Of a stretch of 64,000 bases of DNA, positions 51,201-60,200 are shown one piece after another. The notes under the pieces are model-generated. The model ran no database searches. It saw nothing but the letters and a program-made list of their open reading frames with translations, and had not been told where the DNA came from. A program made the position numbers and the translations under genes. Source of the DNA: Toxotes chatareus (lineage: Eukaryota > Chordata > Actinopteri > Toxotidae); contig CM028896.1 in assembly GCA_016801885.1 (NCBI GenBank), positions 15,284,501 through 15,348,500 on the forward strand, read 5' to 3'. The stretch's first letter is position 1. Each line of letters opens with the position of its first letter.

Positions 51201-52794
51201 TCAGAATTACATGCTGCTTAGAGTCTGAATAGAAACTAAGCACAGTTAAATCTCAGTTTTTCATCATTTTAATCAGATGTGTCCCTTTTCCTCTCTTCTA
51301 AATCAACACCTCACTGCCTAATGTCATTACCCAACATGAAAGATGTTAACGTCAGCCGCTAACTGCGTGTCTTGCCTATTATCCTTTGTTGTAAATGAGA
51401 TTTTGTGGAGCGAGGTTTGGGCACGGCGTTATTAATTGTTACTTTCCTCCATTTCAGGATGACGTGTATGGTCCTCAAGGGCAGCAGAGCTACACCATGG
51501 ACCCCCACAGAAAAGTAGGTGTTATACATGTAAGGGCAGATTTTTGGCTGCAGAGCAAAAGAAAAAAAAAGGTGGTTGTGAGAGGTTGAATCTGCAGATC
51601 ATGTCGTGTTTTTGGCCCAGTTTGTTTTTAAGTGAAAAAAGTCCTGCTGAAACATGTCACTTCATCTCTGGGTGTTTTTTGTTTTTTTGTTTTTTTGTTT
51701 CCCAGGTGCCTTTGATGAACGGTCAGATGGGCCCTTCTGGTCATCCTCAGATGAGCCAGGCGTCCATGGCCCGCCACCCCTCCAGAGAGCAGCTCATTGA
51801 CTACCTGATGCTCAAAGTCTCCCAGCAGCCCCCAGGGCCCCCCCGCCTCCCGCAAGACGCGATGCAGCAAGAGGTGAAGGATGGTGTTGTGTGTTGAAAG
51901 TGCTGAATTTGAGGAAATTCTTTATTGGCTTGGCTGAGGTATGAGAGTGAAACGACGTGATCTGTACCGCTCTGATATCTGTCCGATTAATATTAACTAC
52001 AGCCAGGTGCCTTTCGCGTAGCTCAGCCTTAGGACTCTACCCAAAAGTAATAAAATCCCCCTACCAGCACCTCTAACTGACTCATTTAGTTTCATATACA
52101 CATTAGCTAGAAAGCCAGTTTAAGAAATAACCAGTGTGTCACTTCCTGCTGTGGGTTTTCAGGACCAGTACAGGATAGCTGTTTAATTAGCAACGAATGG
52201 CGGCGGATAAATGGCTAATGAAAGCATGTGGGCGTGTTTCAGATCCGCGTGAAAGTAGAGAAGAATCCAGAGCTGGGTTTCAGTATATCAGGAGGAGTGG
52301 GAGGCCGAGGAAACCCCTTTCGTCCAGACGACAATGTAAGTTTACACCAGCCATTATAGTTCCTGTAGTACTGTACTGAAAATACATATTCAGTTTTATT
52401 AATATCTTTGATTTTTACATCTGCTGTATCTTAGTTTAGTACATTTTTGTGAGTTCTATGTGTTTTCAGCTGATGGTTTTTCATATCTTCCATCATATCA
52501 GGGCATATTTGTGACAAGGGTCCAACCTGAGGGACCGGCATCCAAGATCCTCCAGCCTGGAGATAAAATTATCCAGGTATTCAGCCGTCTGTACAAAATA
52601 TCACAAAGATCACCAAGTTTTTTTTTTTGTGAAAAGTTAGAAGTTTATCCAGATTTTTTTTACAAATAGTTTTTTTTTTCCCACAGGCAAATGGATACAG
52701 CTTTGTGAATATCGATCATGGGAACGCAGTGTCCCTCCTGAAGACGTTTCCAAATACTGTGGATTTGACTATCATAAGAGAAATGCAAGCATAG
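32854..52794 (+). CDS. erbin: ERBIN (LAP-family LRR and PDZ scaffold), complete coding region
   Basis: Twenty-five coding exons, all with GT-AG introns and matching phases, give up to 4254 nt, or 1417 residues plus stop (1350 without two cassette exons; human about 1412). The start MSKRSLFVRLVPCRC has the Cys-x-Cys (13 and 15) that is palmitoylated in the family for membrane attachment. Residues about 25-400 are 16 or so leucine-rich repeats; about 410-500 is the conserved post-LRR segment; 500-1270 is Ser/Pro/Gln-rich and probably disordered; about 1327-1413 is a PDZ domain with carboxylate loop ELGFSIS. Known role: basolateral scaffold that binds the ErbB2 C-terminus through its PDZ and restrains Ras/Raf and TGF-beta/SMAD signalling. 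Paralogues SCRIB and LRRC7 differ in PDZ number or tail; synteny supports erbin. A at -3 of the ATG favours this start. Confidence 0.96.
33265..33382 (+). CDS. erbin: erbin coding exon 2 (LRRs)
   Basis: Residues 63-101: LHRLSMPDNDLTVLP and LINLRELDVSKN, two canonical repeats. Donor gtaagc. Confidence 0.96.
33383..35077 (+). other. erbin intron between coding exons 2 and 3
   Basis: 1.7-kb intron. The 215-codon frame 34677-35324 that crosses its end reads the next exon out of frame and is not a gene. Confidence 0.7.
35078..35156 (+). CDS. erbin: erbin coding exon 3 (LRR)
   Basis: Residues 102-127, IQEFPENIKNCKVLAIVEAS. Acceptor tttctag; donor gtgagt. Confidence 0.95.
35296..35385 (+). CDS. 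erbin: erbin coding exon 4 (LRR)
   Basis: Residues 128-157: LTQLYLNDAFLEFLPASFGR. Acceptor ttgtcag; donor gtcagt. Confidence 0.95.
35386..36493 (+). other. erbin intron with compound microsatellite
   Basis: 1.1-kb intron. (TTTTA)n at 35980-36000 runs into TATA and (CA)n to 36025. Confidence 0.8.
36494..36550 (+). CDS. erbin: erbin coding exon 5 (LRR)
   Basis: Residues 158-176: LTKLQILELRENQLKMLP, a single LRR on a 57-bp exon. Confidence 0.95.
36551..38819 (+). other. erbin intron, 2.3 kb
   Basis: No coding signal. T tracts near 37498 and 38066 are the only notable features. Confidence 0.7.
38820..38883 (+). CDS. erbin: erbin coding exon 6 (LRR)
   Basis: Residues 177-198: LMQLERLDLGSNEFTEV. 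Donor gtaagt. Confidence 0.95.
39161..39210. repeat. (CA)n microsatellite
   Basis: Imperfect CA array with occasional CG steps in the intron just upstream of the next erbin exon. Confidence 0.95.
39276..39350 (+). CDS. erbin: erbin coding exon 7 (LRR)
   Basis: Residues 199-223: LEQLTGIKELWMDGNRLTFL. The donor (CTGGG then gtattt) is a weak match to consensus, and the frame stays open for 174 nt into the intron. Confidence 0.93.
39351..40077 (+). other. erbin intron after coding exon 7
   Basis: 727 bp. The first 174 nt remain open in the erbin frame, to a stop at 39522-39524. Confidence 0.7.
40078..40222 (+). CDS. erbin: erbin coding exon 8 (two LRRs)
   Basis: Residues 224-271: LKQLVYLDVSKNNLEMV and LQDLLLSNNALTQLP. 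A short CA tract begins 10 nt after the donor gtgaag. Confidence 0.96.
40620..40692 (+). CDS. erbin: erbin coding exon 9 (LRR)
   Basis: Residues 272-295: LKKLTALKVDENQLIYLPDS. Acceptor after a CT-rich tract. Confidence 0.96.
40693..42053 (+). other. erbin intron, 1.4 kb
   Basis: No coding signal or recognised repeat. Confidence 0.7.
42054..42183 (+). CDS. erbin: erbin coding exon 10 (two LRRs)
   Basis: Residues 296-339: LEELDCSFNEIEALPSSVGQ and IRTFAADHNFLTQLPPE. Confidence 0.96.
42299..42414 (+). CDS. erbin: erbin coding exon 11 (two LRRs)
   Basis: Residues 340-377: ATVLFLHSNKLESLPEEMGD and LKVINLSNN. Preceded by a T tract of about 19 in a very short (115 bp) intron. Confidence 0.96.
42415..42970 (+). 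other. erbin intron after coding exon 11
   Basis: 556 bp, no features apart from splice sites. Confidence 0.7.
42971..43040 (+). CDS. erbin: erbin coding exon 12 (last LRR)
   Basis: Residues 378-401: LKNLPYSFTKLNQMTAMWLS, the closing repeat. Confidence 0.96.
43041..44682 (+). other. erbin intron, 1.6 kb
   Basis: No gene-like content; one T tract near 43631. Confidence 0.7.
44683..44782 (+). CDS. erbin: erbin coding exon 13
   Basis: Residues 402-434: SKPLIPLQKEEDPETQ then VLTNYMFPQQ, the conserved LAP segment after the LRRs. Confidence 0.96.
44783..46218 (+). other. erbin intron, 1.4 kb
   Basis: AT-rich with no coding signal; ends in a long T-rich polypyrimidine tract. Confidence 0.7.
46219..46340 (+). 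CDS. erbin: erbin coding exon 14
   Basis: Residues 435-475: SESFNPALWEEQRKHRAQVA and FECDEDKDEREAPPR, strongly conserved among LAP proteins. Confidence 0.96.
46341..46682 (+). other. erbin intron after coding exon 14
   Basis: 342-bp intron without features. Confidence 0.7.
46683..46856 (+). CDS. erbin: erbin coding exon 15
   Basis: Residues 476-533: LKRYPTPYPDELKNMVKTAQ, end of the conserved block, then acidic variable sequence. Confidence 0.95.
47024..47209 (+). CDS. erbin: erbin coding exon 16
   Basis: Residues 534-595, a low-conservation Ser/Asp-rich linker. Supported by an in-phase frame across both junctions and good splice sites (tatgcag, gtacca). Confidence 0.85.
47319..47436 (+). 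CDS. erbin: erbin coding exon 17
   Basis: Residues 596-634: acidic SEELSDEEEE, then EMRPPLIEISINQPKVV, which is near-identical in tetrapod ERBIN. Confidence 0.95.
47546..47729 (+). CDS. erbin: erbin coding exon 18
   Basis: Residues 635-695: NSNQNNSNCSSPSRMSDSVS, an Asn/Ser-rich signature shared with mammalian ERBIN. Confidence 0.95.
47826..49347 (+). CDS. erbin: erbin coding exon 19, giant exon (1522 bp)
   Basis: Residues 696-1203, largely disordered and Ser/Pro/Gln-rich. Conserved islands: RQEDEN at the start, RSKSASQLL, PPQYNIQYTSSAM, QRPLSARTYSID, RTMSVCDFNY, SPSKRPN and SEHSLLD, then WRDQVMRHIEAKK at the end. In mammals part of this stretch binds SMADs and SARA. Many Ser within RS or RxxS contexts suggest phosphorylation. 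Confidence 0.95.
49348..49950 (+). other. erbin intron after the giant exon
   Basis: 603 bp. The erbin frame continues open for about 120 nt to a stop at 49465-49467. Confidence 0.7.
49951..50094 (+). CDS. erbin: erbin cassette exon A (48 codons, probably alternative)
   Basis: Phase 0 at both ends, acceptor gttcag, donor gtgagt. It encodes ALSRSYNSN, then GSCRDMHASQGSLVFS. This resembles, from memory, an insert present only in some mammalian ERBIN isoforms (LSRSFNSN and SSRDLHGSQGSL). Skipping keeps the frame. Confidence 0.8.
50095..51457 (+). other. erbin intron between cassette exons A and B
   Basis: 1.36 kb, an A tract near 51097; nothing else. Confidence 0.7.
51458..51514 (+). CDS. erbin: erbin cassette exon B (19 codons, probably alternative)
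   Basis: Acceptor atttcag, donor gtaggt, 57 bp, phase 0 at both ends. Encodes DDVYGPQGQQSYTMDPHRK. I do not recall a mammalian counterpart. Confidence 0.7.
51706..51873 (+). CDS. erbin: erbin exon upstream of the PDZ
   Basis: Residues 1271-1326 with both cassettes: MNGQMG, then ARHPSREQLIDYLMLKVSQQ, conserved in ERBIN. Ends with a Pro/Gln run. Confidence 0.95.
52028..52100. repeat. Fragment of a common teleost repeat
   Basis: AAATCCCCCTACCAGCACCT and neighbouring text match, from memory, part of the family also seen in the erbin 3' UTR. Lies in the intron before the PDZ exons. Confidence 0.4.
52243..52335 (+). CDS. erbin: erbin PDZ exon 1
   Basis: Residues 1327-1357: NPELGFSISGGVGGRGNPF. 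LGF is the carboxylate-binding loop. Confidence 0.97.
52502..52576 (+). CDS. erbin: erbin PDZ exon 2
   Basis: Residues 1358-1382: GIFVTRVQPEGPASKILQPG then DKIIQ, the central PDZ strands. Confidence 0.97.
52687..52794 (+). CDS. erbin: erbin PDZ exon 3 and stop
   Basis: Residues 1383-1417: ANGYSFVNIDHGNAVSLLKT, the PDZ alpha-B helix with the specificity His, then IREMQA and stop TAG at 52792-52794. Confidence 0.97.
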   Translation, partial: ANGYSFVNIDHGNAVSLLKTFPNTVDLTIIREMQA

Positions 52795-53818
52795 ACTCAG
52801 CTGAAACTGACCTCTAAAGGGTGGGCGTGGGTGAGAGGGGATGGGGGGGAATTGTGAGAGGACAGAAGAGGAGAGAAATTTATGATTGACTCTCATATTT
52901 TTATACACAGAAGAGACTGATCTGTTGATACCTGTTGGGACTATTTATACTAGAGATCTTCAGAGCCTTGATTAAACGGGGAAAACCACTGAATGTAGTG
53001 GATGAAAGTGAGACGGCAGCAAACATCTGCGAGTACGAGTCCTCAAAAGGCCATCACTGTGGTATATATATTTTTATACAAAAGAAGCTGAAGATATGAC
53101 CTGACCTGCTCTGATGCAAATAATTACTGTGGTCTCTGTACAGATCATCTTTCTTTTTTTTCTTTTTTTTTTTTTTAATCCAAAACTCATAAATCCTTTA
53201 CCATAAATTGGGCTTTATTTCTGTAGATGGACGTGAATTGACCACTAGGGGGGCAGGGCTCCCTCTCTTCTGTCATCCATTTTGCCTTTCTTTGTTTCTT
53301 TTTTTTATTTAAGATGTTGAAACCGTTTTTTCTGGTGTGCCGAGCGACCTTTTGTGGAGGACACTGTTATGTGCTTTTCATGTGGAGACGAATGTAGATC
53401 AAGGTGGTGTTTTGATTTAGTTTTTTTCGGAGAGATGTTTTTTTTTTCTCTCTCTCCCTTCACGATCAAAGAGCTGAGAAGAGGAAATCATCCACCCCTG
53501 CTTCCAGAGACCCTCCAGCGTACAAACGCCTGTCCTCAGTCCATCCCAGAAATCCTCACCGCAGCTCAACTGCTCAGCATATCACCTAACCTGACCTCTA
53601 CCTGTGCTGTATTTAAAAAAAAAAACAAAAAAACAATCCTTCGCAATATAAATGAATCACAGCTTTCAGATGTTGAAGAAATGCACTCTGCATGTGATCA
53701 TTTAATGAGACTGGAAAATGGAATGGAAATTCAAATGCTTGGGGAAGATGAGAGTAGAGATGTAGTGTGTATTCGCTCAGCCTTAATCTGCTTTGCCAGT
53801 CAGAAGCGTTTTTTGCCT

Positions 53819-54279
53819 AAAGGAATAGTTTGACATTTTAGAGAACGTCAGAAAAGACGATTGAAGTTACAGGTCGTGGGAAAGAAATGAGTTAGATAGG
53901 CTCTGTCAAAAGAAAACAATCGACTTGCTAGTGTAAGATGACACTTTCCCATTATAGTAGGGTTTATGTAACTGTTCTTTGCAAAGAGCTGTAACTTCCT
54001 TCAGTCACCGCTGGTTTCCTGGCAAAGGCTCAGAGTTCAGAAATAGTTCATGACCCTTTGTGTAGCTGCAAATTGTCCATTTGCACACAAACGAATTGAT
54101 ATTTAACATGTCAATGCGTGGACTTCAGAGGTACCTTTGGACGGAGCCTGGCTAGCCGTTTCCCCTTGTTTCCAGTCTTTATGCTAAGCTAAGCCAGCGA
54201 GCTGCTGACTGGAGCTTTATATTCAAGACACAGAAAGCAAATACACGCATTTCCCTAAATGTAAAACTATTCCTTTTAA
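53819..54279. mobile_element. MITE-like non-autonomous DNA element
   Basis: Terminal inverted repeats: left AAGGAATAGTTTGACATTTT, right end reads AAATGTAAAACTATTCCTTT, nearly its reverse complement. The ends are flanked by TA. Interior text (TCCAGTCTTTATGCTAAGCT, and GCTGTAACTTCCTTCAGTCA) belongs to a family I recognise as common in percomorph fishes. No transposase is encoded. Length about 460 bp. Confidence 0.75.
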
Positions 54280-55809
54280 GCAGAGGAAGGCGTGGGTTCT
54301 GCTAGCTAACCAAAGCAAGTTATGAAATTGTGGACAGAAGGCAAAAGCAGGAGACAACTAGAGAAAGATATCTGAATAAGAACAGGTCAACGTTTCACTC
54401 GCGTGTTTTATTTTTAAGGGCTTCATCTTTCAGCAGCCGCTGGTGAGATGAGTGTTCATATTACAAGGGTTTCAGCATCTGGCAGTTTTAGTTTTTACAT
54501 GGGAGAAGACCACAGTTTGCCTTTTGTGTCTTTACAAATGTGTTATCGTGCTTTTTACTCATCACATTGGAGCATTGTCTCAGTCTTTTGGGTTTTTTTT
54601 TTTTTTTTGTTTTGTTTTTTTTTGCTGTACAAAGAACAGAGTTGGGAGAAGCAAGTTGTCAAGTGCCATAAGACCTTGAACTGTTTGAATAGGGGAGGAC
54701 CTCTGACCCCAGAACCCAAGCAATATTCACGTTCACAACCCTCTGAGTACATTTGCAGCATACTGGCTTAAAAGCAATATTTAAAGCCTTTATTTTCTTT
54801 CAGAACAACAACATCAGATAGCATTTTTAAACAACACACAACCTTTTAGTAGTCCCTGATGATTTTACATGATTTTTATATCGTGAAAAGAGCCTTTTTT
54901 TTTTTTGTAATGAAATGGCACAGGAAATATGTATGGTAGTGCTAAAAAAAAACAAAAAGATTTCTCTGCAATCTATAAAAGTGAATGTTTGTGTCACTTA
55001 AGGCTTTTTACTGTCTGTTGCGTAGAATACCATAACTCCTGGTGTTCGTTTGGGCAAAATAATCAACTTACACTGCTGGAAAACTAATTTCAGTCATAGT
55101 GGCATCTCAGAACATTCGTAATGATTGTCGGAGAACTGTCAGAAGGAAAAATGTTTTGTTTTTTAAAGACAGTGTTGTCAAATTTTACATGTACCTCTCG
55201 CATGAAATCAGCCTGTTAATATTCATTCACTGGTGAGTAATTATTCAGTGAGACGTGTTTCCAAAACAAACGGAAATGATTAAATTATAACGACCCCGTT
55301 AATTCCAGAAGTACATTTGTGACCACTGAATTGTTTGTACAATATATAATAGAATTTTAATTGTTATCCCTTTAATGATATTAGTCGTACTGTTTAAAGG
55401 TAGCTGTTCAAAAGTGAAGCTGTACCCTCACTTTTTTTTAAAACTAAAAATCTAAAATTGTTCAACTTTATTCACCGGCACACGACAATATAATGTGCAT
55501 TTCCCAAATTTTTTCACACGACATATTATATTTTACACAGATGAGCTGTTGTTTATATTATTTGTTTTAATTTCCTTGGTGATTTCTGTTGACTTTCTAA
55601 GAGTAGGGGGAACAATTCTTTGGGGTAATGGTCACTTTATATTCATGGGAAAAAAAACAGTACAGTCTGACATTGTAGACAATCTAGGGAGATAAAACAT
55701 TTCTTCATTTCTACATCTCGTTCATCCATGTTGGTCTGTTTCTTATGCTCCCGTATTGTTCTTATTTATTTAGCAGTCTTCTGTGGACTTTAGACCTTAC
55801 TAATCAAAT

Positions 55810-55817
55810 TGTAAATA
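55810..55817 (+). promoter_or_regulatory. Pumilio-type site TGTAAATA
   Basis: Exact match to the UGUANAUA consensus in the distal erbin 3' UTR. Confidence 0.5.
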
Positions 55818-55989
55818 CTCTAAATTGAGAAAAGAGGTAATAATGGCATTAGTGACTTGCGATTGTAAAACCAGCAATAAATTGCAATGCAGAGGCACCC
55901 GTTTTAATGTATAGCTAGTATTTCTAATGTTTCTCTGGAAACAGCCACAGTGAGATGATTGATATGCATTTATCCAACATTCCAGATTT

Positions 55990-55997
55990 TGTACATA
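55990..55997 (+). promoter_or_regulatory. Pumilio-type site TGTACATA
   Basis: Exact UGUANAUA match, 30 nt before the poly(A) signal at 56027. Confidence 0.5.
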
Positions 55998-56026
55998 ATT
56001 ACCTGTTTCTGAAGTAACCTGTGGAA

Positions 56027-56032
56027 AATAAA
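56027..56032 (+). terminator. erbin: erbin poly(A) signal
   Basis: AATAAA in an A/T-rich context, followed by T-rich sequence at 56054-56075. A second AATAAA lies at 56095-56100. Confidence 0.6.
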
Positions 56033-56100
56033 CTAATGCTCTTTAACAAGGATTCTTACTTTCATCTTTATTTCATCCTCTGGGTTCTAATCGCAATAAA

Positions 56101-56940
56101 ACAGATGTATACAGACATTTTATTAGGAGTATAGCTGCAGTAATGAATGCAACAACATGACTGTACTCTGGCGCCACCCTCAGGAGAAACATTAGTTCTT
56201 TTTTTTCTACTTTTCATCCTTCCAACATTTTCCCTCTGGTATGTACTGATCATTACATCCTCACACTGACGTATAGGTTTATTCTATGTGGACTCTATGG
56301 AGGAGGCATCATTTTGGTTTGTTTGAGTAGTTTACCCACAGGTGGCTCTGTATGTTGAGCACCTTAGATTTGTGCTGCCACAACTGAAAAACCTTGAGCT
56401 ACCTTAAAAGTAGATTTAAGGTTGTCGACCTGTGTTTCAATAGTGAAACTAGTCCTGAAACACAAACAGGTCTTCTGCTCGTCTTTACACCACCAGGCCT
56501 GTTGTAGCAACCGAGAGCATAATGATAGAATAATAGAAGTAACATTTATGACTGATAGACGTTTGGCCAAGACTTTCTATTGTCCAGTACAACAATGATC
56601 TGGAAAAAAACAGCAAGTATAACAGATTGAGTAAGATCTTTGATATTGATTAAAAGTGATATTCTATGAATAAACAGCTTACACTTTATTTAGCTGATAT
56701 TGTGCACAAATGGTGCATATTCTTAAATGAATTTGCAATCAATAAAAGGACCAAAGACTAAATCTGGGGCCAGCACAGGATTAATGTGCACTGTGCACAG
56801 AGAGTATGAGGTGATGGGGTTTAAAGGGGCCCAACAATTTTATCTCCTGGTTAATCTGGCCAGACATACACCTGGCTGCGGTGTTTGTTCTGGGTGCAAA
56901 CCGGGCAGTAATGCACGGGTCTGCGCTGTAGGGGACGGTA
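56101..56940. other. erbin-srek1 intergenic region
   Basis: About 0.8 kb, no supported gene. The 56765-56900 stretch (GGGGCC-rich, TTTAAAGGGGCCCAACAATT) may be an old repeat. Confidence 0.5.
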
Positions 56941-57095
56941 GTGCAGCAACCAGGTAAAAAAAAAATAAGAGGAAGCCAGTGACTTCTCTCCCTCCGCCCG
57001 CTTGGATGCGCTGTGTGCAACAGCACCGAGCTGGGTGACTGGGAAATAAATATACCACTCTTTAATATTATCAACGTATTTATCATTTTTGCACT
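56941..57095 (+). promoter_or_regulatory. srek1: srek1 promoter / 5' UTR
   Basis: Sequence rising in C and CpG (TCTCCCTCCGCCCGC) directly before the first srek1 ATG, then an AT-rich leader. No start site is evident. Confidence 0.45.
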
Positions 57096-57223
57096 ATGAG
57101 CGGAATACCAGGCACCGCTGTCGTCCAGGTCACCAACCTGTCCTCGGCCGTGAGCAGCGAGCAGATGCGCACTCTGTTCGGTTTCCTGGGAGACATCGAG
57201 GAGCTGCGGCTTTACCCGCCCGA
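57096..57223 (+). CDS. srek1: srek1 exon 1
   Basis: Residues 1-42, MSGIPGTAVVQVTNLSSAVS onward, first half of RRM1. Donor gtaaga. Confidence 0.9.
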
Positions 57224-60200
57224 GTAAGAGCAACCTACGCCGGCATAGCCAGCTAGGCAACACCGCGGATCTGCGGCCTTTTTTTTTTTCTTTCGGTCCA
57301 CCCAAACATTGAAGTTGGGTGTAATAATAAATATCTAACCCGGCTGTTTTTTTTTTTTTTCCACAGCAATGCCCCTCTGTCTTTCTCGTCCAAAGTGTGC
57401 TATATAAAGTACCGAGACTCCTCCAGTGTTGGTGTGGCGCAACATCTCACCAACACTGTTTTTATTGACAGAGCTTTGATAGTAGTGCCATGTGCGGAAG
57501 GTGAGTGCAGCCGGTTTCGTTCAAAGACATTTAAAAAAAAAAAAGAAATGTCTTGAGTTGTCTCGGTGGACTTTGCCATGGCCTCCTCCTTCCTCCCCCC
57601 TGAATTCAGACGTTTGGTGTTTTGGTTGAATTCCTCTTTTTTTTTTCTTTTTTTTTTAAATTCAGATGGAAAATTGGCATGTTGTGCAAACGGCTAGCCC
57701 TGTATTAGACGCAGGTGACCGGTTGTATCACCCCACTAAATCCGTAGATAGCTGATGTGTTAAAGCTCCCAGCCAAGGTTTGTGACCGGTGTCCCAAGGT
57801 GCTTTCTACAGAAAACGTTAGAGCCATGTTGAATGTTTCTGAAGCTGCAAGACGCTGCATGATTTAGGTTAACCTCACTGTAAAGACTGGATTCTCTGGA
57901 ACAAGTAGCTTGTGCTTTTTTATTAAATCATTTAAAAAAAATAAATGCAGTAAATGTTACTTGTTTTATGGGAATTAAAAAAGTAAGTCCATGGCAACAC
58001 AGCTAACGTAATCCCCTTTCTCTCTCTTTCTTTTTTTTTTTTTTTTTTTTTTTTTGGTGCTCCTTTTCTTTAAATTTCCCTTACCCCCACCCCCCCCACC
58101 CCTCCACCCCCTTTTTTTCTGGTGCCACTGTTGTTCCCATGTGTACAGTCAAAAATGATATCACCTCTAACTTGATGCTTTTTGTCCACGTGACTTGGTG
58201 CTGGATGGCTACTGAGTTTATTAATTTGGTTTTGTATGTTTTTTCTGTGTGATTATGTGTGCATATCAGATGACTAGACTGGCCCAGCTGTTACACTACA
58301 CTAGCCTGAGTCAGGCATTGTTTTCCAAGCCACTATCCCCGATCGGGCCAACGCAGCCTTCAAGGGGGAATGTGACCAGGAGAATAGCCCGCTGAACCTT
58401 CCAAGATGGACACCTTGTCTCTTTTTATTTATTTTTCTTTTCTTTTGGTTTGTTTCCTTTCATACTTTCCCATGTTGTCCACTCTCTACTGTCTCTATCC
58501 AGAAACTACAGTATTGCTTATCTCTAGCGTTGTGTTTATATTTGTTATTTTGGTTTGTTGTTTTGATTATTGTCCAACCCCCACCCCCCTCTCTCTTTCT
58601 GCTACAGCTGCAGCTTGTGTGTGATTGAATTCTGTCCAGGTTGCTACGGCATACCGGTGGGATGTGTATCACACATGGGGTCCTAGGAGGATCACTAACC
58701 CTTTACTCTCTTGTCTCCTACTCCTGTTGATGTAGTGAGGGGTTAGGCGTTATTAAAGTGAGACGCAGTGATTAAAACTTTACCTCATTTGAAGCCAGAA
58801 TCTTTTAAATTCTATGTGCACTTTAGTTTCACTTGAGTTTCCTCTCACTTTACTACACTACAGCTCTGATGTGGATGTTTAGTATTTAATAATAACACAG
58901 GAATGATTCATGTAACCTCATTTTCTCTTTGAACTTGGAAATTCGTGATGTTTTGCGGCGTTTTGAAATATTTCTTAGCACTAGAAGTGTTAGGAATCAG
59001 TGTCGTATTACAAATATGGTCATTCATGCTTTGCCTCCAGCTACAATGATCTGAATTTGTAGTAATTTTGTCTCCTGTTAGTCTTACCTTAGCTCTCTTC
59101 TCCAGCAGATTTTTATCCAGAATCGAATGAGCAAAATTCCTAAATTGGTTGTTTTTTTTTTTTTTTATAGCTAAGTCTTGGCTAACATTTCCTACAGTTC
59201 TTAAAATTGTTGTTCTTTTCTGTATCTGATGTTCTGTGTGCTATTAGTGATGCAGCCATTGGGGTTGTCTTGTGTTGCACACCTTTCCAACACTGCGAAA
59301 CGATCGCCCCACGGAAAAGCGCCCATGCTTGATATCGTATGGTTCATGACCAATATGTTTCCAGTACAGGTGACCCATGCATCAAAGTGTTGACTCATTC
59401 TCTGCATTGTGTTTTTTTTTTTTTTTTTTCTTTTTTGACTTATGAAAAGAGACCAAGGACAAAATCAGTGTTCTTTTGTTTTGTCAAAAAAAAAAGAAGT
59501 TAAGATTTTTTTGCACTTCATTGAAAATAATAATTCAGATTGACTGAGAGGAATAATTTAATAAAAAGCAAAGTAAGGATGCTCGGTCTCCAGTATACCA
59601 TAAGTAGACAGTAGCACACTTGTAGGGTGTATTGGGGAAGTGTATGCTCTCTTTCTCTCTAGAATACAGTGGGCTAATTGTGCAGACATAGAGGAGACAG
59701 AGAAAAAGTCCCTCTATTGCCTTCACTAATATCTGCCTCTGTCCTGCAGGGAAAATCCCAGAGGAGGCCAAGGCCTTGTCACTTTTGGCACCTGCCACTC
59801 CACTACCCAGTCTGATTCCTGGCGGAGGACTGCTACCAATTCCTGCTCCATCTCCACTTCAGAATGTGAGTCGGCAAAACATAACTCTCTTGTTGTCTTG
59901 TGCAGTTTTCTGTCTTTTAGTGTAAGTAAAACCTGTTTGTGTGTGGGTTTTTTAATTTATTATTTATTTATTTATTTACACCTTCAGCTGAACCTTCCGT
60001 TAGTGAACCGGATCTCAGCCGGTCTCGACCCCACGGCATCAGTGCTCTCCCAGCCCCCGCTCATGGGAAATGTGGATCCGTCAAAAATCGATGAAATCAG
60101 GAGGACCGTCTACGTCGGCAACTTAAACTCACAGGTGACACAACATCAAGTCCGTGTCCGTGACACACCCGTTTCCTGTGGCGTGTGTGTGTGGGGAGAG

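Larger units (their letters stand above)
52795..56045 (+). other. erbin: erbin 3' UTR (about 3.2 kb)
   Basis: AT-rich non-coding sequence to a good poly(A) signal AATAAA at 56027-56032 (another at 56095-56100). It includes an inserted MITE-like element (53819-54279), T tracts, and two Pumilio-type sites. The 159-codon open frame 53354-53833 within it has no family resemblance. Confidence 0.7.

Noticed and set aside
53354..53833. 159-codon open frame in the erbin 3' UTR
   Set aside because: Includes homopolymer-coded Lys/Phe runs and ends within the MITE; no domain.
56781..57305. 174-codon minus-strand frame overlapping the srek1 promoter and exon 1
   Set aside because: Antisense shadow of srek1 exon 1 with a low-complexity start.
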